Assembly (NCBI GenBank): GCA_016218575.1
Contig: JACRDN010000019.1
Coordinates: forward strand, 124,001 to 188,000
Source: Elusimicrobiota bacterium
GTDB lineage: Bacteria > Elusimicrobiota > Elusimicrobia > UBA1565 > UBA9628
Length of the DNA: 64,000 nucleotides
Reading direction: 5' to 3'
Positions 31,164 through 39,340 of the stretch are shown piece by piece (position 1 is the stretch's first letter; the number at the start of each line of letters is the position of its first letter). The translations under genes and the position numbers were made by a program. The notes under the pieces were generated by a model that had not been told where the DNA came from, did not search any database, and was given only the letters and a program-made list of their open reading frames with translations.

Positions 31164-31535
31164 GTGGCCAAGAAAGCTTTAGCGATAGATGACGATCCGG
31201 AGATGCTCAACCTGGTCAAATACACATTGGAGGGCGCCGGTTTCGAGGTAAGCACCTGCGACAGCGGCAGGCGGGCCTGGGACGAGATAATGAGGGTCAA
31301 GCCCGACCTCCTGATCTTGGACGTCATGCTGCCCGGGATAGACGGCTACTCCCTCCAGATCAAGATCTCCGAGGACGCGCAGACCAAGAGCATGCCCATC
31401 ATCGTGCTGACGGCCCTCGAGCCTTCCAAGACCCTCTTCCAGGAGTTCCCCCAGGTCATCGCCTTCATGACCAAGCCCTTCAAGGCCGACGCCCTCGTTC
31501 AGGCGGCGCAAAGCGCTGTGAATCGCCCGGCGTGA
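31164..31535 (+). CDS. Single-domain response regulator (CheY-like)
   Basis: This 123-residue protein is a stand-alone receiver domain. It has the acidic pair in AIDDDPEM, the phosphoacceptor aspartate in LLILDVMLPG (Asp52), a threonine in VLTALE and the conserved lysine in MTKPFKAD. There is no output domain, so it must act by protein contact. The GTG at 31164 has a TAGGAGA ribosome site. It overlaps the fixC start (GTGA), which suggests cotranscription with the electron-transfer pair; no cognate histidine kinase is in the window. Confidence 0.92.
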   Translation: MAKKALAIDDDPEMLNLVKYTLEGAGFEVSTCDSGRRAWDEIMRVKPDLLILDVMLPGIDGYSLQIKISEDAQTKSMPIIVLTALEPSKTLFQEFPQVIAFMTKPFKADALVQAAQSAVNRPA

Positions 31536-32830
31536 GCGAGGACATCTACGACGCGATAATCGTCGGGGCCGGCCCGGCCGGAATCTCGGCCGCCATAACC
31601 ATGGCGCGCGCTGGCCTCAAGGTCGTGGTCCTCGAGCGCGGTGAGTATCCCGGGGCCAAGAACGTGCAGGGGGCCGTGCTCTACTCGCGGATGCTCCACG
31701 AGATCGTGCCCGATTTCTGGAAGGATCCCCAGGCCCCCATGGAACGCCCGGTCGTGGAGCAGAAGGTCTGTATCACCACGGACGATTCCTGGATCACGGT
31801 CGGCTACAAGTCCTTGAAGTTCCTCGAGGGCGTGCCCAACTGCTACACCATCATCCGGGTCAAGTTCGACCAATGGTACGCGGCCAAGGCCGAGGAGGCC
31901 GGGGCGGAGGTTTTCAGCGGGGTCGCGGTGCGCGACGTCGTGAAGAAGGATGGCAAGGTTTGCGGCGTCAAGACCGGGGATGGCGACGAGCTTCCAGCTC
32001 GCGTTGTGCTCGCATGCGACGGGGTCAACTCCATCCTCGCCCAGAAGGCGGGATTCATCGATGAGCTCAAGCCCTCCGAGGTGGCCCTTGGGGCCAAAGA
32101 AGTGATCGCGCTCGACCCCAAGGTGATCGAGGACCGCTTTCAGTTGAACCCCGGCGAGGGAGCCACCATGGAGATGTTCGGCTCCGCGACCTTGGGGATG
32201 CTGGGCTACGTCTTTATCTATACAAATAAGGAGAGCCTGTCCTTGGGCGTGGGCTGCAAGCTGTCCCACTACCAGAAAAAGGGCTTGCGGCCCTCCGACC
32301 ATTTGGAGCTGGTCAAACGCCACCCCCTGATAAAGAAATTGATTTCCGGCGGCAAAACCTTGGAATACTCCTCCCATCTCATCCCGGAGGGGGGTTTCAA
32401 TTCCATGCCGCCCTTGGCCGCGGACGGCTTCCTGGTGGCGGGGGACGCGGCCCAAATGACGAACCCGGCCTACCGCGAGGGCTCCAACCTCGCCATGACC
32501 TCGGGGCGCCTGGCCGGCGAGACCGTGATCGAGGCCAAGGTGCGAGGGGACTTCTCCAAGGCCTCCCTCTCGGCTTATGTCTCCAAGCTCAAGGCGAGCT
32601 ATGTCCTCTCCGACATGGAGGAGATCAGGGACTTGGAGGATGCGATCGAGAAAAGCCCCGACTTCCTCAATTTCTACCCCCAACTGGCCTGCGAGCTCGC
32701 CCACATGCGCTTCTCCGCCGATGGCGTGCCCAAGAGGGAGCATTTGAGGAAAGCCTTGGGGCTGGTGAGGCGCAGGGGATTCTTCCAAGTGGCGAAGGAT
32801 TTGTTTCCTTTGCGCAAGGTGGCGCTCTAA
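31532..32830 (+). CDS. fixC: Electron-transfer flavoprotein-quinone oxidoreductase, FixC type
   Basis: FixC takes electrons from the electron-transfer flavoprotein FixAB and, with FixX, passes them to quinone or ferredoxin. The 432-residue protein has the FAD-binding IIVGAGPAGISAAITMARAG, GAKNVQGAVLYSRML, ARVVLACDGVNSILAQ and FLVAGDAAQMTNPAYREGSN. It lacks the iron-sulfur domain of mitochondrial ETF-QO, which FixX supplies from the next gene. GTG 31532 overlaps the response-regulator stop. fixA and fixB are not in the window, so the electron donor must be encoded elsewhere. Confidence 0.94.
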   Translation: MSEDIYDAIIVGAGPAGISAAITMARAGLKVVVLERGEYPGAKNVQGAVLYSRMLHEIVPDFWKDPQAPMERPVVEQKVCITTDDSWITVGYKSLKFLEGVPNCYTIIRVKFDQWYAAKAEEAGAEVFSGVAVRDVVKKDGKVCGVKTGDGDELPARVVLACDGVNSILAQKAGFIDELKPSEVALGAKEVIALDPKVIEDRFQLNPGEGATMEMFGSATLGMLGYVFIYTNKESLSLGVGCKLSHYQKKGLRPSDHLELVKRHPLIKKLISGGKTLEYSSHLIPEGGFNSMPPLAADGFLVAGDAAQMTNPAYREGSNLAMTSGRLAGETVIEAKVRGDFSKASLSAYVSKLKASYVLSDMEEIRDLEDAIEKSPDFLNFYPQLACELAHMRFSADGVPKREHLRKALGLVRRRGFFQVAKDLFPLRKVAL

Positions 32831-33139
32831 ATGGATATCAAGGTAGAGACGACCGTCGAGGCCAAGTTGGGAACCTTGGAGTGGAAGAAATCCCCCGTGG
32901 CCCACATCGTCTTAAGAAATTCCTCGGAGACAGCCCCGTGCGTCACGACCTGTAGGGACAAGCCCTGCACCACCGTCTGCCCGGCCAAGGTCTACGAGTG
33001 GGAGGCCGCGCACGAGAAAGTGATCGTCAACTACGAGAACTGCATCGAGTGCGGCGCCTGCCGCATGCTCTGCCCCTTCGACAATATCCAGTGCGACTGG
33101 CCCGACGGCGGCATGGGCGTGAAGTATAAGTACGGTTGA
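32831..33139 (+). CDS. fixX: Ferredoxin-like protein FixX
   Basis: This 102-residue iron-sulfur partner of FixC follows it directly, with ATG 32831 right after the fixC stop. It carries CVTTCRDKPCTTVCP and the 4Fe-4S signature CIECGACRMLCP, then CDWPDGGMGVKYKYG, the usual ending of FixX. With FixC it forms the equivalent of ETF-quinone oxidoreductase. It shares its last bases with the next frame (TTGA at 33136), though ATG 33160 is preferred for the following gene. Confidence 0.95.
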   Translation: MDIKVETTVEAKLGTLEWKKSPVAHIVLRNSSETAPCVTTCRDKPCTTVCPAKVYEWEAAHEKVIVNYENCIECGACRMLCPFDNIQCDWPDGGMGVKYKYG

Positions 33140-33159
33140 GCCCCGGGGTTTTGCGTTTT

Positions 33160-33945
33160 ATGGGCCTAAGCGAGGACCAGAAGCGGAGTTTTTTTTCACG
33201 CGGGCATATTGCCCTGGAAAATTGTTTTTCCAAGGACGCGGCGCGCAAGTTCATAGACAGGGCTTACCAGAGGTTGGGCTATGACCCCAAGGACCCCAAT
33301 ACCTGGAAAGAGGAGCGTTCTTTTCTGCCGGGAGAAAGCTCGGTCGTGGTGGCGGACTTCGCGCCCAGGGCTTGGGAGGCCATTTGCGCCTTGGTGGGAG
33401 GAGCCGAGCGTGTCGTCCACGGATCCGCGCATACCTGGTCGGACTGCTTCATTGTCAAGTTCCCGAGCCGGGATCCGGCCGGCGAGAATCGGGGGGACAT
33501 GAATTGGCATTTGGACGGAAGCCATGAGCCGCGCTTTCTCGACACAGCGGAGATGGGGCTTCTCACTTTCGTCCTGTGGTCGGACGCGGGGCCCGGAAGC
33601 GGCGGGACCCGCATCGCCTGCGACTCGGTGGGCAGGGTCGCCCGCTGTCTTCTCGAGCATCCCGAGGGCGTGGTCAAGACTGAGATCCCGATAAACGAGA
33701 TTGTGGGCGAGTGTCGTGATTTCGTGGAGCTCACAGGCCGCGCTGGGACGGTGGTGCTGGCGCACCCGTACCTGCTTCACTGTGAAACCGCCAATTTTTC
33801 CATGACTCCCCGCTTCCTGACCGCCAGGCAGGTGGACCTTGTGGCGCCCCTGCGCTTTGACCGTCCTCTTGCCCAGGCTTGCGCCGTGGAGCTTTCGGTC
33901 CTCTCGGCCTTGGGCCTGGAGAGTCTCGATTTCCGCCGCTTCTGA
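33160..33945 (+). CDS. Phytanoyl-CoA dioxygenase-family Fe(II)/2-oxoglutarate oxygenase
   Basis: This 261-residue protein has the PhyH-like layout: a helical start (SEDQKRSFFSRGHIALENCFS), the iron-binding HxD in NWHLDGSH, and the distal histidine in HPYLLHCETAN, with a following R-x-T region for 2-oxoglutarate. The substrate is unknown; PhyH relatives hydroxylate or halogenate many small molecules. ATG 33160 begins at the natural domain edge; TTG 33136, overlapping fixX, is an alternative that adds 8 residues. It is the last rightward gene before the long leftward run, with which it converges (2-base gap). Confidence 0.85.
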   Translation: MGLSEDQKRSFFSRGHIALENCFSKDAARKFIDRAYQRLGYDPKDPNTWKEERSFLPGESSVVVADFAPRAWEAICALVGGAERVVHGSAHTWSDCFIVKFPSRDPAGENRGDMNWHLDGSHEPRFLDTAEMGLLTFVLWSDAGPGSGGTRIACDSVGRVARCLLEHPEGVVKTEIPINEIVGECRDFVELTGRAGTVVLAHPYLLHCETANFSMTPRFLTARQVDLVAPLRFDRPLAQACAVELSVLSALGLESLDFRRF

Positions 33946-33947
33946 CT

Positions 33948-35111
33948 TCAGCCTGAAATTGCTAGGGCTTCCAACAGCATCCCCGAACTCCAGCTGAAGG
34001 GTGCCTCCGAGCGGTAAAGCCAGGTTCGGGCCTGGCCTCCGTCCTCGGGCCGGTAGACCTCCCCGATCTCTCCCTCGGCAAGCACGCGCTCTCCTAGCGC
34101 CTGAAGGAGGGCGTTTCTTTCTTCCTCCAGGCCCAGGCGATGGTAGGCCTGCAGGAGCAGGGCCGACTGCCACAGCCAGACGTAGTCGTCCTGGTAGCCG
34201 TGGACCAAGGCCAGGCGCGCCAGCCAGCCCTTCTGCCGATACGGGTAGCGTTGGGATGACCTGGGGCCCCAAGGGGTGTTGAGCTTGAGCCTTTCCAGGG
34301 ACTCGAGAATGGTCAACCCCTGCTCCCGGAAGGCCAGGCCCCAGACGATCGCGCCCAGGTTCCCATCGCTAGAGAAGACCGGGTAATGGAGGCTGTCCCG
34401 GTAGAAGCCTCCCTTCTCATCCCAGAATTTCTCGTTGAGGAGGGAGGAGAAAGCCAGCGCCTTCTTCTTCCAGACGGCGGACTCTCCAGGCGCGCCTAGA
34501 AGGCTCGCTAGTTCCGACATGGATTCCAGGGCTTTCCAATGCAGTACTTGGGTGAAGAACACGGCGCCGCGCCGGGTGCCCACGGTGTCCTTCCAATCCG
34601 AGAAGGGGGGCTGGTGGATGAGCCCCTCTCTTAAGAGGGGCTCATAGAAGAGCATGCTTTTCTCGAGCTTGGGCCAGGCTTTTCGAGCCCATTTTTGATC
34701 TTGTGTGGCGCGGCACAGACGCGCCGCCGTCCAAGGAACCAGGCTGTTGGAGTCTATTGAAATTACAAAATGATCGGAGATGAAATTGGCATGGAGCTCA
34801 CCCTTGAAGGGCGTCTTCAGGCCGAAGGTGGTTCTCAGCAAACGCAGGAAATGACTATGCGAGTCCAGCAGGCGGGGCAGCAAGCCATCTTCCCTCTGCC
34901 CCGCCAATATCTCATCCAAAGTGTCCGCCACCGTTCTTGCCTGGCCGCAGGCGAGAAGCCCTCCGGCCGCGAAGCAGAAATCCCGGGTCCAGACGGACTG
35001 GAATTGCCGCGATCCGGCTACAAGTAGCGAGCGGGTTCTTCCTGGGGAGTGGATTGTTCTGACGTTGGCTTCCAGGGATTTTTTGGCCAGGCCTTTAAGC
35101 CGGTCGATCAA
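33948..35111 (-). CDS. Six-hairpin glycosidase (GH100/GDE-like)
   Basis: This 387-residue cytoplasmic protein has no signal peptide. FQSVWTRDFCFAAGGLL near the N-terminus, FSDWKDTVGTRRG in the middle and SSDGNLGAIVWGLA are typical of the (alpha/alpha)6 barrel of neutral invertases (GH100) and glycogen debranching-type glucosidases. The two aspartates in WTRDF and SDWKD are the expected catalytic positions. Sucrose or an alpha-glucan oligosaccharide is a plausible substrate; a glycogen synthase lies at 51.4 kb. It is the last gene of the leftward run, 19 bases after the outer-membrane protein gene. Confidence 0.75.
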   Translation of the reverse strand: MIDRLKGLAKKSLEANVRTIHSPGRTRSLLVAGSRQFQSVWTRDFCFAAGGLLACGQARTVADTLDEILAGQREDGLLPRLLDSHSHFLRLLRTTFGLKTPFKGELHANFISDHFVISIDSNSLVPWTAARLCRATQDQKWARKAWPKLEKSMLFYEPLLREGLIHQPPFSDWKDTVGTRRGAVFFTQVLHWKALESMSELASLLGAPGESAVWKKKALAFSSLLNEKFWDEKGGFYRDSLHYPVFSSDGNLGAIVWGLAFREQGLTILESLERLKLNTPWGPRSSQRYPYRQKGWLARLALVHGYQDDYVWLWQSALLLQAYHRLGLEEERNALLQALGERVLAEGEIGEVYRPEDGGQARTWLYRSEAPFSWSSGMLLEALAISG

Positions 35112-35130
35112 GGAGTTCGTTCTTGCTCCT

Positions 35131-36426
35131 TTAAAAGGAATAATTGATGTCCATGAACACGGCCAGGCCTTCCTGGCCCAAGCCGAAGTCGATGGAGCCC
35201 ACCACCTGGGGCTTGGCCACCGCGCGCACCGCCGCGCCGTAGACGGGCCTCATGTGGCGCCGGGTCATCTTGCCGGGATTGTCGAAGACGCTCCCAAGGC
35301 CCGTGAAGGGGGCCAGTTCGAACTCCGTCTTGACCCCGGCCATGCGCGCGGACCAGAACGTGAAGCGCTGCTCCAGGTTCAAGGCCATCATGCCGCGGTC
35401 CACGTAGCGGCCGGCGCCGTAGGCGCGTTGGTTGTATTTGCCGCCGAGGCTGGGTAGGAGCCAAAAGGGGGCGTTTCCAAGGAGCTGCTCGTACTTGAGA
35501 TTGATGCCCAAGACCTTGCCCTCTCTATTGGGCCAGGGTCGGAAATAGCGCGCGTCCACACTCCAGCGGGTGTAGTCATAGGAGCTGGCCAGATCCCGGG
35601 TCGAGGACTCGAAAAAGGTCTCGAGGTAGGCCCCGCGGCTGGTCGTCACCGCGTGGTCTCGCGTGTCGTAATTCACGGCCAGGCGCATGTCGTGGCTCTG
35701 CTGGCGGTGGATGGGGGCCACTCCGGGGAAGGTCGCGGAAAAGGAGGGGAGATTGGCGATGGGACCGTTCGACAGCCGGAAGGCCTGCAGATGGTCGGCC
35801 AGCCGGATTCGCCAATGGCTTTCGGGCGCCAGCGGGAGTCCCGCCCCCACCTTGTATTGGATGATGTCCTCGATATAGTTGGACTCGGCGGATTTGGGGG
35901 AGGCGGGCCCCAGCCCGAAAAAGCGTTTTCCCGCGTCCACGTTGTACTGGAGCATCAACTCCAGGTCCACGGGAGTCCCGGCGAAGCTGCCGTCGTCGTA
36001 ATGCCCCAGGAACTCGCGCTCGGCCTGGCCCGAGGCCGAGCCGCGCAGGATCAGGGCCGCGTTGGAGGCAGGGTAATAGTAGTAGCGGTAGGTGGGGATG
36101 AAGCCGAAGTTCCTGTTATAGGTAAGCGAGGGGGCGTGGATATGCTTGATGAGGTCCTGCTTCTCGTCCTGGATCACCCATATGGGCATTACCCCGGCGG
36201 TCACTCCGCGGTTGGGGTCGGTGTCCACGATGGGCAGGCGCACCAGGATGCCTTTCTTGATGGGCTTGAGCATCCAGCGCAGAGCCTTGGGGGTCTCGGG
36301 GCTGGGGGGCTCCACCTGCTGGATCATCTCTCGCTTGGGAAGCAAATCCTGGGGCCCCCCCTCCTGGGACCAGCCCAAGACAGGAAGGATCAGGGCCGGC
36401 AGAGCCACGGAGAGTTTCTTAAGCAT
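35131..36426 (-). CDS. Outer-membrane beta-barrel protein, BamA/Omp85-like
   Basis: This 431-residue protein has a signal peptide (MLKKLSVALPALILPVLGWS) and a C-terminal half matching the Omp85 surface-antigen barrel: NYDTRDHAVTTSRGAYLE, alternating aromatic strands, the L6-type segment QRAYGAGRYVDR and a terminal aromatic (INYSF) as in BAM substrates. It has no POTRA domains, so it is not BamA itself. It belongs with single-barrel surface-antigen or patatin-type Omp85 relatives of unknown function. It overlaps queG by 8 bases and lies inside the leftward operon. The protein argues for an outer membrane in this organism. Confidence 0.85.
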   Translation of the reverse strand: MLKKLSVALPALILPVLGWSQEGGPQDLLPKREMIQQVEPPSPETPKALRWMLKPIKKGILVRLPIVDTDPNRGVTAGVMPIWVIQDEKQDLIKHIHAPSLTYNRNFGFIPTYRYYYYPASNAALILRGSASGQAEREFLGHYDDGSFAGTPVDLELMLQYNVDAGKRFFGLGPASPKSAESNYIEDIIQYKVGAGLPLAPESHWRIRLADHLQAFRLSNGPIANLPSFSATFPGVAPIHRQQSHDMRLAVNYDTRDHAVTTSRGAYLETFFESSTRDLASSYDYTRWSVDARYFRPWPNREGKVLGINLKYEQLLGNAPFWLLPSLGGKYNQRAYGAGRYVDRGMMALNLEQRFTFWSARMAGVKTEFELAPFTGLGSVFDNPGKMTRRHMRPVYGAAVRAVAKPQVVGSIDFGLGQEGLAVFMDINYSF

Positions 36427-37456
36427 GGCGCGGGAAAAAGTCTACCAAAGTTCTCAAGCTCCAGGCGGCCTGCTCGCTCAAGACGGGGTCGGGGTCGGAC
36501 GCCCATTTCTGGAGGCTGGGGATGAAGCGCTGGTCCCCTGAATTACCCATGGCAAGGAGGGCGTTGCGCAGGAGGCCCTGGTATTTGGCGCGCTCGACCG
36601 GAGTATGCCGGAAGCGCTGCTTGAACTCGGCGGGACTCAGCTCGGCCAGCTCCTCGAGGGCGATGGATGAGTCCAGCACGGGCTTAAAGACCGATCCCGG
36701 GACGGCGAAGCGGTTCCAGGGGCAAACCTCTTGGCATATGTCGCAGCCCATGATCCAATTCCCCATCCCGGGCCGAAACCCATCCGGGATGGGCCCGCGG
36801 TGCTCTATGGTGAAATAGGCGATGCAGCGGTTGGCGTCGAGCACCCTTTCTCGGGGGAAGGCCTCGGTCGGGCAGGCCTTAAGGCAGCGATCGCAGGAGC
36901 CGCAGTGGTCTGGGGTCGGCTCGTCGCAGGCCAGCTCCCGGTCCAGAGAAAGGCCGGCGAGAAAGAAGTAGGAGCCCAGCTTGGGCGCTATGAGCATGGT
37001 GCTTTTTCCGACCCAGCCGATGCCCGCGTAGCGCGCGTAGAGGCGCTCCAGGACCGGGCTCGTGTCTATGAACACCCGGCCGGTGCCTCCGCCCGAGGCC
37101 GCCTGGAACCATTCCAAGAGGCCCAGCATCCTTTTCTTGAGTTCGTCGTGGTAATCGGCGAGGACACTATAACGCGACAAACGGCCCCGGTCAGGACCGG
37201 CCTCCTTCTTGCTGTTGTCGGCGTAGGAGAACCCGCAGATCAGGACCGACTTCGCCTCGGGATGCCAATGGGTGATGTCCTGCCGGGTTTCCTGGTTGCG
37301 GGCCATGTAGCCCATGCCGGCCTGCATCCCGGCCTCCAGCCATGAATTGTAGGCCGAGGCCTCGGGCCATGGGCGAGCGGGTGCCAGGCCCGCGAGGTCG
37401 GCTCCGGCCCGACGCGCCTCGGCCTTTAGGGCTCGTGATAGGAGGAGCTTCTCCAA
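36419..37456 (-). CDS. queG: Epoxyqueuosine reductase
   Basis: QueG, a cobalamin and 4Fe-4S enzyme, makes queuosine from epoxyqueuosine in tRNA. The 345-residue protein has the substrate/cobalamin-domain signature YAGIGWVGKSTMLI, two ferredoxin clusters (CGSCDRCLKACPTEAF and CDICQEVCPWNRF) and a C-terminal HEAT-like part (LLRNALLAMGNSG). The length is close to the E. coli protein minus part of the tail. It lies 12 bases after greA and overlaps the barrel gene. No other queuosine gene is in the window. Confidence 0.95.
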   Translation of the reverse strand: MEKLLLSRALKAEARRAGADLAGLAPARPWPEASAYNSWLEAGMQAGMGYMARNQETRQDITHWHPEAKSVLICGFSYADNSKKEAGPDRGRLSRYSVLADYHDELKKRMLGLLEWFQAASGGGTGRVFIDTSPVLERLYARYAGIGWVGKSTMLIAPKLGSYFFLAGLSLDRELACDEPTPDHCGSCDRCLKACPTEAFPRERVLDANRCIAYFTIEHRGPIPDGFRPGMGNWIMGCDICQEVCPWNRFAVPGSVFKPVLDSSIALEELAELSPAEFKQRFRHTPVERAKYQGLLRNALLAMGNSGDQRFIPSLQKWASDPDPVLSEQAAWSLRTLVDFFPRHA

Positions 37457-37468
37457 GAGGGCGCGGGC

Positions 37469-37939
37469 TTAAACCGCGGGCTCGGCGCCCAGGATCGTGA
37501 AATTCCGCGGGCCGGCGGGAAGCTCGACTTGAACCTTCTCGCCCACTTTTTTGCCGAGCAGGCCCTGGGCCAGGGGGGCGTAGACCGAGATGCGGCCCTC
37601 GGCCGGGTCGGATTCGTCCTCGCCCACCAAGGTGTAAGAGAATTCGTCGCCTTCCTCGTCCTTCAAGGTGACCCGGCAGCCGATGGAGACCACGCCGGAG
37701 GTGAGCTTGAGCTCATCTATGATCCTGGCGTTCTGGAGCTTGTCCTGGATCTTGGCGATGCGGCTCATGATCTCGCCCAGGCGCTCCTTGGCGCTGTGAT
37801 ACTCCGCGTTTTCCTTCAAATCCCCTTTCTCGCGGGCATCCGCGATGTCCTGGGAAAGCTGGGCCTTCTGCCGCTTGAGGGGCTCTAGCTCCTTGATCAG
37901 CTTCTCATAGCCCGCCCGGGTCAAGAATGTATCGCTCAT
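37469..37939 (-). CDS. greA: Transcription elongation factor GreA
   Basis: GreA stimulates RNA polymerase to cleave backtracked transcripts. The 156-residue protein has the N-terminal coiled coil (LTRAGYEKLIKELEPLKRQK, DIADAREKGDLKENAEYHSAKERLGE) with the acidic tip pair, and a C-terminal FKBP-like domain (VSIGCRVTLKDEEGDE, SPLAQGLLGKK-like SVYAPLAQGLLGKKVGE). ATG 37939 has a GGAGT ribosome site; an in-frame ATG six codons upstream lacks one. It is the fifth gene of the leftward run, 47 bases after the SDR gene, a gap that may hold a promoter. Confidence 0.95.
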   Translation of the reverse strand: MSDTFLTRAGYEKLIKELEPLKRQKAQLSQDIADAREKGDLKENAEYHSAKERLGEIMSRIAKIQDKLQNARIIDELKLTSGVVSIGCRVTLKDEEGDEFSYTLVGEDESDPAEGRISVYAPLAQGLLGKKVGEKVQVELPAGPRNFTILGAEPAV

Positions 37940-37986
37940 GGGAATACTCCGTTGCAATGCTGATTCAAACCTTAAACCGGATTATA

Positions 37987-38814
37987 TCAATTTTCAGCTT
38001 TTTTGGTCTTGTTTCCTCGTCGGCCGACCGGGTGAAGGCGCTTGGCTCCTTGGTGGATGATCCAGTCGCTTAGGCGCGGCAGAACCGAGGCAAGCCGATA
38101 GGACCAGGAGGGGGCGTCCGCGTAGATGATTTCGGCGGCGCGCGAGCGGCAGCAGGCAAGGATTTTCGCGGCCACCTGCTCGGCGGTCTTGGGCCTGGCC
38201 CATTTGCCGAAGGCCTCGTCGCGCAGGCTCTGGTCGGCCATGGGGGTATCCACCAGCCCGAGACAGAGGGCTGTGAAGGCCACCCCGCTTCCATAGTACT
38301 CCCTCCGGAGGGCCTCGGTCAGCCCCACCAAGGCGAACTTGGAGGCGCAGTAGGCCGCGATGTAGGGAAATCCAACGATGCCGGCCACGGAGGCCACGTT
38401 GACCACGTGTCCCGAGCTTTGCCTTAGCATGTGAGGCAGGGCCGCGCGGATGAGGCCCGCCGCCCCCAGGTAATTGGTGCGCATGATGGCCTCGATGTCT
38501 TCCGGGCTTTGCTCGTGGAAGGGGACGGAGGAGAGAATGCCGGCGTTGTTGACCAAAATGTCGAGGCGACCCCAGCGTTTGAGCGTGCCCTCCAAGGCCG
38601 CGCGGCTTTCCTCCGGGCGGGATATATCGCAAGGCAGCACCAAGGCCTCCCCCCCGGCCCGGACGATCAGGCCTTCGAGCTCTCTTAGCTTCTCGACGCG
38701 CCGGGCGGCCAGGGCTACCATGGCCCCCTCGGCCGCGAAGGCCTTGGCCGCGGCCCAGCCGATCCCGCTCGAGGCTCCGGTGACGAGGACGACCTTATTC
38801 TTGATAGAGTGCAT
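37987..38814 (-). CDS. Short-chain dehydrogenase/reductase
   Basis: This 275-residue protein is a classical SDR. It has the NAD(P)-binding TGASSGIGWAAAKAF, NNAG, the catalytic serine in NVASVAGIVGF and YCASK (Tyr and Lys). A basic tail (GRRGNKTKKAEN) extends past the usual end. R at positions 38-39 (AARRVEK) after strand 2 suggests NADPH. The substrate is not determined. ATG 38814 has an AGGAGA ribosome site and overlaps the birA 3' end by 20 bases. Confidence 0.92.
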   Translation of the reverse strand: MHSIKNKVVLVTGASSGIGWAAAKAFAAEGAMVALAARRVEKLRELEGLIVRAGGEALVLPCDISRPEESRAALEGTLKRWGRLDILVNNAGILSSVPFHEQSPEDIEAIMRTNYLGAAGLIRAALPHMLRQSSGHVVNVASVAGIVGFPYIAAYCASKFALVGLTEALRREYYGSGVAFTALCLGLVDTPMADQSLRDEAFGKWARPKTAEQVAAKILACCRSRAAEIIYADAPSWSYRLASVLPRLSDWIIHQGAKRLHPVGRRGNKTKKAEN

Positions 38815-39340
38815 TGAATCTCCTCAGGAACATTTCTAGAACCTCGTCCAAATCATAGGACTTCCCCGATAACTGCTTGAGACTGGCCGCTTTCTTGAGC
38901 TTGGGCAGGTTGTTGACGTTGATCCCCACTCCCAGGACCAGCCAGTCCACGCCTCGGGAGGAGCCGGAGGCCTCGGCCAATATCCCGCAGACCTTCCTGG
39001 GCTTTTCCCCGGGGCGGCACGCCAGGACGTCGTTGGGCGGCTTGATGACGTAGTCGAGGGGTGCTAAATCGCGCAGGGCTTGGGCCGCGGCTTGGGCGGT
39101 CAGTAGCGATATTTCGGGCAGGCGCGAAGGGGAGAATGTTGGCCTTAAGATCAGGGAGAAATAGAGCCCTCCCTCCGGTGATTCCCAACGCCGGCTCATC
39201 CGGCCCCGCCCCCGGCTCTGGGAATCAGCCCGGACCACGGTCCAGGCGGCCGCCCCTTCTTCGGCCATGAATTTGGCCACTGTCTGGGTGGACTCGGCCC
39301 GCCTCAAGTGCAGTATTTCCGCTATGCCGGGCAAGCTCAC
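38795..39340 (-). CDS. birA: Biotin-protein ligase (short, class I)
   Basis: This 181-residue enzyme attaches biotin to acyl carrier subunits such as AccB. Evidence: ADSQSRGRGRMSRRWESP (biotinyl-AMP loop), GGLYFSLILRP, KPPNDVL (usually KWPND), VCGILAEAS and VLGVGINVN. There is no N-terminal DNA-binding domain, so it does not act as the Bir repressor, and the C-terminal SH3-like domain is missing, which makes it shorter than most class I ligases. It overlaps nadC by 4 bases and the SDR by 20 bases in the leftward operon. Confidence 0.88.
   Translation of the reverse strand: MSLPGIAEILHLRRAESTQTVAKFMAEEGAAAWTVVRADSQSRGRGRMSRRWESPEGGLYFSLILRPTFSPSRLPEISLLTAQAAAQALRDLAPLDYVIKPPNDVLACRPGEKPRKVCGILAEASGSSRGVDWLVLGVGINVNNLPKLKKAASLKQLSGKSYDLDEVLEMFLRRFNALYQE

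Noticed and set aside
35131-36426. BamA
   Set aside because: The protein has the barrel signature but no POTRA repeats and is far too short.
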